From assembly GCA_024639625.1 (NCBI GenBank), contig JAHEIA010000137.1:1-7943 (forward strand): DNA of 7,943 nucleotides, written 5' to 3'. This document shows positions 1 to 5,492 of this stretch, in pieces. The stretch's first letter is position 1, and each line of letters begins with the position of its first letter. The position numbers and the translations under genes are program-made. The DNA comes from Chromatiales bacterium. GTDB lineage: Bacteria; Pseudomonadota; Gammaproteobacteria; Chromatiales; Chromatiaceae. The notes beneath the pieces are model-generated. The model was not told where the DNA came from, did not search any database, and worked only from the letters and a program-made list of their open reading frames with translations.

Positions 1-770
1 GCATCCTCCAGGGTGGCCACGATCTCCAGGCGCAGGTTCACGTCATCTGCCCCGGAAGCGCCGGCGCGCTCCGTCAGCCCACGCTCTACCATCCCCCGCA
101 ACCACACGGGCAGGTCGAGCGCAGCAACCCTTTCCGCCAGCGTCGGGTCGGGAACCAGGGGTCCGGAGCCGATCACCCCCGGGTCGTCTCCCGGCACGTC
201 GGAGATCAGCAGGGCGCGCACGGACCGCCCCGCGAGCCGATGCAGCAATCCCCCTGCTTTGACCGCCGAGACCGTCTTGCGCACCCGGTTCATCTGTTCG
301 ATCGAGAAGCCGCTGGCCAGCAACCAGCCGTTGATCCGGCGCAGGTCGTGTACCGAGATCCCGCTCAGCGGGTGTTCGGCAAGGCTCGACGCCCCGCCGG
401 ACAGAAGGAAGACCAGTGTCTCATCCCTCGGCAGGGCCGCGAGATATCGAAGCAGACGTTGGCCGGCGAGGAGACTGCTGTCGTCCGGCATGGGATGACC
501 GCCCTCGACCCCTTGCAGCCCGTTCCGTGCCAGCCAATCCCAGTCGAGATGCCCGGGTTTGGAGATCAGCAGCCCGCTGCGGATGCACGATCCCAAGCTT
601 TCGCAGGCCCCCTCCGCCATCGCTTGGGCGGCCTTGCCAAGGGCGACCAGGGCCACAGTTCCGGTCGGCGCAGCCGCCTTGAGCGCTTCGGCAACGGCAG
701 TTCGCCCGTTCACCCGAGCGAGGGCGGAGCGGTACATGGCGAGTAAGTCGGTTCTGGCTTTCGTAGTCAA
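1..770 (-). CDS. Glycerate 2-kinase, MOFRL/DUF4147 family (3' end beyond window)
   Basis: This gene phosphorylates D-glycerate with ATP in the cytoplasm, giving 2-phosphoglycerate, in glyoxylate, tartrate or serine-type carbon metabolism (family knowledge). About 256 residues are visible, the N-terminal DUF4147 part; the C-terminal MOFRL part lies left of base 1, since the family is about 420 aa. Counting from TTG at 770, the visible motifs are ALGKAAQAM with the conserved Lys46, GGHPMPD (90-96), LLSGGASSL (122-130), NRVRKTVSAVKAGG (161-174) and SDVPGDDPGVIGSGP (190-204). These are family hallmarks. Small deviations from the usual pattern are KAGG for KGGR and GSGPL for ASGPT. The start is uncertain: TTG 770 gives the usual N-terminal helix but only a weak AGGA about 12 nt upstream, and ATG 737 is the alternative. 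It is divergent from the motor-like pair. The identification is strong; the exact physiological substrate is inferred. Confidence 0.88.
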   Translation of the reverse strand, partial: MTTKARTDLLAMYRSALARVNGRTAVAEALKAAAPTGTVALVALGKAAQAMAEGACESLGSCIRSGLLISKPGHLDWDWLARNGLQGVEGGHPMPDDSSLLAGQRLLRYLAALPRDETLVFLLSGGASSLAEHPLSGISVHDLRRINGWLLASGFSIEQMNRVRKTVSAVKAGGLLHRLAGRSVRALLISDVPGDDPGVIGSGPLVPDPTLAERVAALDLPVWLRGMVERGLTERAGASGADDVNLRLEIVATLED

Positions 771-793
771 GAGATCGGCCGTTCCTGCTCTCC

Positions 794-815
794 CGGGGCC
801 CCGATTCCGGGCCCG
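794..815. promoter_or_regulatory. Two adjacent GC palindromes in the divergent spacer
   Basis: CGGGGCCCCG at 794-803 is a perfect 10-bp palindrome. CGGGCCCG at 808-815 is a perfect 8-bp palindrome. They are separated by ATTC and lie between the two divergent gene starts. They could be a repeated operator for a regulator of one or both genes, or a GC-rich structural element. No regulator is recognised, and short GC palindromes are not rare in a GC-rich genome. Confidence 0.3.
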
Positions 816-824
816 AAATGTGGT

Positions 825-844
825 AAGCTTGCGCGAGCTTTTTT
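825..844 (+). terminator. Small hairpin with T6 run in the leader of the motor-like pair
   Basis: AAGCTT at 825-830 can pair with GAGCTT at 835-840 (one G-U pair) around a GCGC loop, and T's run to 844. The shape is that of a weak intrinsic terminator on the + strand, but the stem has only 6 pairs and no gene ends here. If translation starts at TTG 862 it lies in the leader and could act as an attenuator; if at GTG 820 it is coding sequence. Functional status is uncertain. Confidence 0.25.
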
Positions 845-861
845 CGATCAGGGTCAGAAAC

Positions 862-1791
862 TTGGACGAGATTCAACTGCGCCGCCATTTCAGTCTCAAC
901 ATCCTCCTGCGCATGATCATTCTAGCCTCGCTAGCGGCTGGTCTGCTGTATTGGAAGTTCGACTTCATCAACCAAGTGTATTTTCGTGAGCAGCTCACGC
1001 CAACCGGTTTCCTGATCAACGGCGGGATTCTGGCCCTATTCGGCCTTGGGTTATTGAAGATGATCGCCGTCTTCCTGCGCTACGCCAGGGAGGAGACGGC
1101 CCTCGCCCGCCTGTTGCGTAACCTGCAGGAAAACCCGGACCGCCCGTTGCACGGCGTGCCCGGCAATTCGATCGTATCCCGGCGCTACCGCACCATGGCG
1201 CGGCTCTACGAGGCCCACTGCCCGATCAACCACGGCGCCCTGGCCTCCACCCTCGTCGCCGCGGAAAGCACGCGCAACAGCTTTCCCAGGTTCATCAACA
1301 ACGTATTAATCCTCACCGGCGTGTTCGGCACCATCGTTTCGCTTTCCATCGCCCTCATCGGGGCCTCGGACCTGTTGGAGTCGACCGTCAATGTCGGCGG
1401 CATGGGCATGGTGGTGCACGGCATGTCCACCGCGTTGTCGACCACGATCACGGCCATCGTCTGCTTCCTCTACTTCGGTTACTTCTATCTCAAGATGACC
1501 GATGTGCAGACCAATCTGCTGGGTGCCGTGGAACAGGTGACCAGCAACGAATTGATGCCCAAGTTCCAGATTCAGACGGACACCATCCTCTACGAGTTCT
1601 CGGGGCTGATCCGCTCGCTGCAGTCATTGGTGCATCAGATGACGGGCTCCCAGCAAACCTTCGAGACCGTGCAGAAGCACCTGATCAACACCCTGGACGC
1701 CTACAGCAGCCGGATCCACTCCCTCTCCGACGACATGGCCGGCCTCAAGCAGCTGCTGAGAACCGGCTTTCGCCTGCCGGACGACGCATGA
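862..1791 (+). CDS. MotA/TolQ/ExbB-type proton-channel protein of a motor-like pair
   Basis: This is an inner-membrane channel subunit of the MotA/TolQ/ExbB superfamily, expected to form a ring around the partner's single helix and use the ion gradient (family knowledge). From TTG 862 it is 309 aa. There are four hydrophobic segments, at about residues 15-31, 49-72, 144-167 and 183-211. The two conserved channel helices contain LTGVFGTIVSL (151-161) and MSTALSTTITAI (188-199), the latter with the Thr-rich pattern typical of the family. A cytoplasmic stretch of about 70 residues separates helices 2 and 3. The C-terminal tail of about 98 residues looks helical. TTG 862 is chosen because AGGG at 850-853 is 8 nt upstream; GTG 820 and TTG 829 are in-frame alternatives. 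The stop overlaps the next start (ATGA), indicating translational coupling. The family is well supported; the role is unknown. Confidence 0.82.
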   Translation: MDEIQLRRHFSLNILLRMIILASLAAGLLYWKFDFINQVYFREQLTPTGFLINGGILALFGLGLLKMIAVFLRYAREETALARLLRNLQENPDRPLHGVPGNSIVSRRYRTMARLYEAHCPINHGALASTLVAAESTRNSFPRFINNVLILTGVFGTIVSLSIALIGASDLLESTVNVGGMGMVVHGMSTALSTTITAIVCFLYFGYFYLKMTDVQTNLLGAVEQVTSNELMPKFQIQTDTILYEFSGLIRSLQSLVHQMTGSQQTFETVQKHLINTLDAYSSRIHSLSDDMAGLKQLLRTGFRLPDDA

Positions 1792-2780
1792 GCCAAGACG
1801 GGGGGTTCGTCGACCTGCGCCTCAATCGCCACGGCGCAGAGCAGGAAGAAAGCTTCTGGCCGTCCTTCACGGATGTCATGACGGTGATCGTCATGATCTT
1901 CCTGCTCGCCATGGTGGTACTACTGATCCGTAACATGGAACTGGTCAACGAGCTGCGCGCCACCATGGAGGCGGAACGGCGGGCGGCAGAACTGGCGCGC
2001 GAAACCGGAGAAGAGAAGGAGAGCCTGGCGGTGCAGCTCATCGCCACGGAGAACGAGCTGTCCATGCTGCGCATGCAGCTGATGCGCATGGAGGAGAAGC
2101 AGGAGCAACAGGAGATCGCTCTGGACAGTCGGCAACGCCAGGTAGCGCGGCTGCGTGCCGAGGAGCAGGCTTTGCGCAACCAGGTCACCGAGCTGAATCA
2201 GCAATCGGTGCGATTGCAGGACCGCCTCGAGCGCGCTACGCGCACCCTATCGTCCCTCGAACAGGACTACTCCCGCCTGCAGGAGCGCTACCAGAGCGCC
2301 AATACAGAGCTTACCGGCCTGCGCGAGAGCAACCGGAGCAAGGAACAGGAGCTGAGCGACGCACGTATCCAGCTGCAGCGCTCGGACCATCGTCTGGCCA
2401 CCATCGAGGACGAGTACGCCAACTTGAAGGTAAAGTACGACAAGCTGGTGAAACCGGCCCGCAGCCCCCGCGGGCGCTATGTGGTGGAAGTGCGCTACTC
2501 CAAACGTAGCGGCGAGCCCGCAGTCGCCTACAAGACCCCAGCGGACACCGAATTCAGGACGGCGACCCGCGAGCAGCTCGCGGCGGTCTTGGAGAGGCTG
2601 AAAGCGGAGCACCAGGGTGGGCTTTATATCAAGATCATCTTCCCCAAAGACAGCGGCCTGTCCTACAGCGAAGCCTGGCAGTTCACCTCCGATCTACACC
2701 GAAGGTACGACTACTATTTCCAGGACAACCCGCCGCCCGCGGACTCGGGCCCAGCGGCCGACAGCGCGCCAGCACCTTGA
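1788..2780 (+). CDS. MotB/ExbD/ZorB-like single-span protein with long coiled coil and unknown C-terminal domain
   Basis: This is the likely partner of the preceding channel protein (330 aa). A short polar N-terminus leads into FWPSFTDVMTVIVMIFLLAM (23-42). Asp29 sits at the start of the single membrane helix, where MotB, ExbD and ZorB carry their proton-accepting Asp. Residues about 50-222 are charged, Leu/Glu/Gln/Arg-rich and predicted by eye to be a long periplasmic coiled coil. Residues about 228-312 form a compact mixed domain with YVVEVRYSKR (231-240) and LYIKIIFPKDSGLSYSEAW (279-297). The tail (313-330) is Pro/Ala-rich. I see no OmpA-type peptidoglycan-binding signature, unlike MotB or ZorB. 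A strand-helix layout like the ExbD/TolR periplasmic domain is possible but is an inference. ATG 1788 overlaps the upstream stop, which fixes the start. The protein is not assigned to any named system. Confidence 0.78.
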   Translation: MSQDGGFVDLRLNRHGAEQEESFWPSFTDVMTVIVMIFLLAMVVLLIRNMELVNELRATMEAERRAAELARETGEEKESLAVQLIATENELSMLRMQLMRMEEKQEQQEIALDSRQRQVARLRAEEQALRNQVTELNQQSVRLQDRLERATRTLSSLEQDYSRLQERYQSANTELTGLRESNRSKEQELSDARIQLQRSDHRLATIEDEYANLKVKYDKLVKPARSPRGRYVVEVRYSKRSGEPAVAYKTPADTEFRTATREQLAAVLERLKAEHQGGLYIKIIFPKDSGLSYSEAWQFTSDLHRRYDYYFQDNPPPADSGPAADSAPAP

Positions 2781-2782
2781 GG

Positions 2783-2803
2783 ACCCGCGCTGACGAAGCG
2801 GGT
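2783..2803 (+). other. Weak inverted repeat after the motor-like pair
   Basis: ACCCGC at 2783-2788 is complementary to GCGGGT at 2798-2803 with a 9-nt loop, 3 nt after the stop codon of the upstream gene. There is no T-run behind it, so it is a poor intrinsic terminator. It may be a 3' stabilising hairpin or chance. Confidence 0.25.
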
Positions 2804-2828
2804 GGGTAGTCCGCTCCCAGGAAGCGAT

Positions 2829-2842
2829 TTGATTTGCGTCAA
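2829..2842 (+). promoter_or_regulatory. FNR/ANR/DNR-type operator upstream of the dihaem cytochrome gene
   Basis: TTGAT-TTGC-GTCAA matches the FNR-family consensus TTGAT-N4-ATCAA in 9 of 10 fixed positions. It is centred between 2835 and 2836, which is 41.5 bp upstream of A2877, the class II activator position for FNR-type proteins. A -10-like hexamer fits the same predicted start. The placement suggests activation under low oxygen (FNR/ANR) or by nitric oxide (DNR/NNR). The sequence alone cannot tell these regulators apart. Confidence 0.72.
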
Positions 2843-2864
2843 TGACGGAGCTGTTCCTCTGGGA

Positions 2865-2870
2865 TCGAAT
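2865..2870 (+). promoter_or_regulatory. -10 element of the cytochrome promoter
   Basis: TCGAAT matches TATAAT in four of six positions. It would place the transcription start near A2877, giving a leader of about 22 nt before ATG 2899. There is no good -35 box, as expected for an activator-dependent class II promoter whose operator overlaps that position. Confidence 0.5.
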
Positions 2871-2898
2871 GCGTCAACCAAACCCGGGAATCAACCAC

Positions 2899-3588
2899 AT
2901 GTCGCAGCAGATACAACGTCTTTCCTATGCTCTGATCGGCGCCTTGGCGTTGCTTTTCGCCTGCCCTGTCCTCGGCGAAGAGATCGACCTCGCCAACGGA
3001 GAAGAGATCAACGAGGTCTGCGCCGGTTGTCACGGGGAGTTCGGTCAGGGCGGGAAACAAGGCGAGTATCCGCGCCTGGCCGGTCAGCCGAGCGCATTTC
3101 TGGTGCGCCAGCTCGAGCTGTTCCGTGAGCGCGAGCGCCCCAATCTGGCGATGGTCGAGTACGTGGATCATCGCCAAATGCCGGACCAGGATATCGCGGA
3201 TATCGCAGCCTTTCTCACCGCGATCGAGCTGCCGACCCGCCTACCCCCGATGGACGAAAGCGATCCCGACTACAACGCCCTGGAGCGCCTTCTGCAGGCC
3301 AAGACGGTGATGCAGATCCCCCGGGCCGCCGGCGACGTACAGGCCGGCGAGAAGCTCTACCGCAAGGAATGCGCCTCCTGCCACGGCCGCGAGGGATGGG
3401 GCAAGCACGAGAAGGGGGTCCCGATGCTCGCCGGGCAATACACCAACTACCTCTGGCGCCAAGTGGCGAAATATCGCGACGGGATCCGCATCCACGACCC
3501 TGAAGACCCGGAGGACCGGCTGCTCTCCGAGTTCGCCGACGAGGACTTGGAGAACATCTTTGCCTACCTCTCCATCGCCGACGATTGA
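2899..3588 (+). CDS. Periplasmic dihaem cytochrome c, cytochrome c4-like
   Basis: This is a secreted electron carrier of 229 aa. The N-terminal signal peptide has a hydrophobic core at about 9-25, with likely cleavage near residue 26. Two class I cytochrome c domains follow. Domain 1 has CAGCH (41-45), RLAGQ (59-63) and candidate Met ligands at 85 or 94. Domain 2 has CASCH (158-162) and MLAGQ (176-180). The repeated layout and length fit cytochrome c4. Domain 2 has no Met after residue 176, so its sixth haem ligand is unclear; His199 is one candidate. ATG 2899 is chosen over in-frame ATG 2842 because it is followed at once by the signal peptide, has GGGAA 8 nt upstream, and because ATG 2842 overlaps the FNR-type box. 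The gene is convergent with nosY with a 7-nt gap. Regulation and context suggest a role in anaerobic (N-oxide) respiration, which is inferred. Confidence 0.87.
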   Translation: MSQQIQRLSYALIGALALLFACPVLGEEIDLANGEEINEVCAGCHGEFGQGGKQGEYPRLAGQPSAFLVRQLELFRERERPNLAMVEYVDHRQMPDQDIADIAAFLTAIELPTRLPPMDESDPDYNALERLLQAKTVMQIPRAAGDVQAGEKLYRKECASCHGREGWGKHEKGVPMLAGQYTNYLWRQVAKYRDGIRIHDPEDPEDRLLSEFADEDLENIFAYLSIADD

Positions 3589-3595
3589 GCGCAGA

Positions 3596-4423
3596 TCAGG
3601 GTAGGTCGCTGCGGCGGAACAATGCGTATCCGATGGCGGCGCAGAAGGTCCCGATGGCCAGCGGATAAGTCAGCGCGTAGAGGATGTAGCCCGCCTGCCC
3701 GAAGTTGTCGAGGATCACGTAGGCGGTGGGGCCGAGCAGCACCAGCTGGGGGTCGAACAGCATCATCGAGGCGGTGCGGAATACCTGCAACGGATTGGCC
3801 AGGGCGAAGCCGACCGCGACCGAGGGTGGCAGCGCCTCGCGGATCATCACGCCGAGCAGGATCAGGTCGAGGAACAGGAGCAGGATCAACCAGAGCACGA
3901 ATGCACCGCCCTGGGCCACGTCGGAAGAACGCGCCAGGGTCGATATCAGCATGCCGATCCCCAGGAAGCACCAGGCCAGCGACATCAACAGGCCGCTATA
4001 GTAAGCGAGCAGCTGCCAGGGGACCTCGGCGCCCCGCAACGCGCCCCAGGCCACACCGGCACCCATGGCCAGGAGTACAGGCAGGAATACCACCAGGAAG
4101 CGTCCCAGCAACTTGCCCCAGTACCAGGCGGCGAGTCCGATGGGTAGCGAGAGCAGGTATTCGAAAACCCCTGCCTCGCGGTCGCCGGCCAGCGACCGCA
4201 CTGTCGAGATCAGCACAAAGACCGGCAGTATCGCCATGGAAAGCTGGATATAGGTCAGCAACAGTCGGGAGAGCCCGCTGAAACCCATGATCCGCGACTC
4301 CGTGATGCCGAAAACCAGCAGCAGCGCCACGAGGCCACCGAATACGACGGTGTAGACCAGGAACCACTTGGCGCGCACGGATTCCAGTATATCGGTGAAC
4401 GCGGTTAACCAGAGATGTCGCAT
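3596..4423 (-). CDS. nosY: NosY, membrane permease of the NosFY copper-centre maturation ABC transporter
   Basis: NosY is the integral membrane partner of NosF. With NosD, NosFY supports assembly of the copper-sulfide CuZ centre of N2O reductase (family knowledge). The protein is 275 aa, a normal length, with six hydrophobic segments at about 20-40, 59-75, 106-128, 139-160, 172-193 and 245-268. Typical ABC-2 features include SLAGDREAGVFEYLLSLP (77-94). The C-terminal ANPLQVFRTASMMLFDP (209-225), followed by LGPTAY (230-235), is highly characteristic of NosY. ATG 4423 lies 14 nt after the stop of the cytochrome gene, with only a weak ribosome site, so it is probably translated with its neighbour. 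It is the last nos gene on this side and is separated from nosF by nosL and a cytochrome gene. The identification is firm. Confidence 0.93.
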   Translation of the reverse strand: MRHLWLTAFTDILESVRAKWFLVYTVVFGGLVALLLVFGITESRIMGFSGLSRLLLTYIQLSMAILPVFVLISTVRSLAGDREAGVFEYLLSLPIGLAAWYWGKLLGRFLVVFLPVLLAMGAGVAWGALRGAEVPWQLLAYYSGLLMSLAWCFLGIGMLISTLARSSDVAQGGAFVLWLILLLFLDLILLGVMIREALPPSVAVGFALANPLQVFRTASMMLFDPQLVLLGPTAYVILDNFGQAGYILYALTYPLAIGTFCAAIGYALFRRSDLP

Positions 4424-4437
4424 GCGCGGGTCCGGTT

Positions 4438-4815
4438 CTACTTCTGTATCGAATCGAGGTAGGCGGCAATCTCGATCACTGTGCTGATCTCGAGGTTGTC
4501 GCTGAACACCGGCATCTTCCGCTCCGCGGACTCACCGACCGCATGGCGGCCATCGACCGCTTGCAGCACCCGCTCCGCGACCGTCGCCTCGCTCCCGCTG
4601 CTGCGCAGCGTGGTGAGGTTCGTCGGTGTGACCTTCAACAACTCGACTAGCGGGCCGTTACCGTCGGCATCGACACCGTGGCAGTTGGCGCAAAACAGCA
4701 GATAGTGCGCCTGTCCACGCTCGATCGCCTCGTCATGCTGGCTGTCCGCGAGGCTGTACGCGGACGGGCCGAACCCCGCGACCATCGCGGCAATGCTCAT
4801 CACCTTCTTGTTCAT
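4438..4815 (-). CDS. Small periplasmic monohaem cytochrome c of the nos operon
   Basis: This is a 125-aa secreted class I cytochrome c. A signal peptide covers residues 1-23 (MNKK start, cleavage likely after SLA). The haem-binding motif is CANCH (42-46), and the probable axial Met is Met101 in KMPVFSD. The C-terminal helix (IAAYLDSI) is typical of the fold. It lies between nosL and nosY, 14 nt before nosY, so it is very likely co-transcribed. By analogy with NosC1/NosC2 of clade II clusters it may deliver electrons to NosZ or link NosG/NosH to it; that is an inference from position, and I do not claim orthology. ATG 4815 is supported by a strong ribosome site, AGGGGG, 5 nt upstream (4821-4826 on the opposite strand). 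Confidence 0.88.
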   Translation of the reverse strand: MNKKVMSIAAMVAGFGPSAYSLADSQHDEAIERGQAHYLLFCANCHGVDADGNGPLVELLKVTPTNLTTLRSSGSEATVAERVLQAVDGRHAVGESAERKMPVFSDNLEISTVIEIAAYLDSIQK

Positions 4816-4862
4816 GCTCGCCCCCTGTTTCGCTCCGTTAGAATCGCTTTTCCGGCACCCCT

Positions 4863-5492
4863 TCAGTCGCCGGACCGTGACGCCCCCTGTGCCTCGAGAT
4901 GAACGCCGTGCACGTTGAAGCGCTGCTCCACATCGAAGACATGCGCTCTGGCCTCCTCGAACGTCAGACCCTCAACCAGCGGGTCGGACTGGGCGCCAAG
5001 TCCGTATTCCATTGGGGTGACCTGGCCTCGCACAAAGCTGGCAGTGCGCGCATCGATCCAATCGCCGCTGCGCCAGTCGGTGACCCAGATCTCCGTACCG
5101 GGCTCGTTGGCAGACGGATGGTCCCGCAGCCAGACGATCGCGCAACCGACATCGTCGAAAAAGAATACCTTCGACCGGCGATCCCCCCCCCTGGTCCGAA
5201 CCTGGGCGGAGTGCTGCCGATCGGAAAGCACCATGCGGCAGCGATCGCAGGCGAAGCGATCCCATTTGACCTCGGCCGGGCCGGTGCCGGGGTCGCCACC
5301 GCAGCCGGGTATGCCTAAGCCCAGCAACAGCACCAGCAACGCGGGCAGCCAGGACAGGGTATGCCAGTTGACGCAACCGCTGCGATCGCCCCTGCGGAGC
5401 AAAGGTCGCCGAAGCCTAACCGGACGCCCCTTCCACCCGCCTGCGCTGCGCCAAGCCATTGCGCCGAATTTCCCGCCGCCGCGCTCAACCAT
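4863..5492 (-). CDS. nosL: NosL, copper-binding lipoprotein (copper chaperone for N2O reductase)
   Basis: NosL is an outer-face lipoprotein that binds Cu(I) and supplies copper for NosZ maturation (family knowledge). From ATG 5492 it is 209 aa. An unusually long basic N-terminus leads to a hydrophobic stretch (49-62) and the lipobox-like GIPGC with the lipidated Cys at 64. The mature part has the copper motif FACDRCRMVLSD (80-91, Cys82/Cys85/Met87), VFFFDDVGCAIVWL, VTDW, WIDARTASFV and TPMEYGLGA, all classic for NosL. The start is set by a perfect AGGAGG 6 nt upstream, inside the end of nosF; the two genes overlap by 8 nt. ATG 5459 would shorten the N-terminus by 11 residues. A run of nine G/C (5183-5191) lies within the coding sequence. 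Confidence 0.92.
   Translation of the reverse strand: MVERGGGKFGAMAWRSAGGWKGRPVRLRRPLLRRGDRSGCVNWHTLSWLPALLVLLLGLGIPGCGGDPGTGPAEVKWDRFACDRCRMVLSDRQHSAQVRTRGGDRRSKVFFFDDVGCAIVWLRDHPSANEPGTEIWVTDWRSGDWIDARTASFVRGQVTPMEYGLGAQSDPLVEGLTFEEARAHVFDVEQRFNVHGVHLEAQGASRSGD

Noticed and set aside
736..770. TTGACT at 765-770 (minus strand) as a -35 box
   Set aside because: The hexamer 17 bp downstream is CTTACT, a poor -10, and the site overlaps the start of the glycerate kinase coding frame.
559..861. Upstream extension of the MotA-like gene to ATG 559
   Set aside because: The extra 101 residues lie antisense to the glycerate kinase coding region, have no membrane or family character, and the ribosome site fits TTG 862.
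421..888. Minus-strand open frame of 155 codons beginning at 888
   Set aside because: It is a shifted frame over the glycerate kinase gene. The neighbouring minus frame carries the recognisable SGG, NRVRK and SDVPGDD motifs.
862..2780. Zorya anti-phage defence (ZorAB)
   Set aside because: The channel and single-span pair resembles ZorAB in its membrane parts, but the second protein has no visible OmpA-like domain, the tail of the first is short, and no ZorC, ZorD helicase or ZorE nuclease follows.
2783..2803. Intrinsic terminator for the motor-like pair
   Set aside because: The stem has only 6 bp and there is no T-run after it, so it is listed only as a weak inverted repeat.
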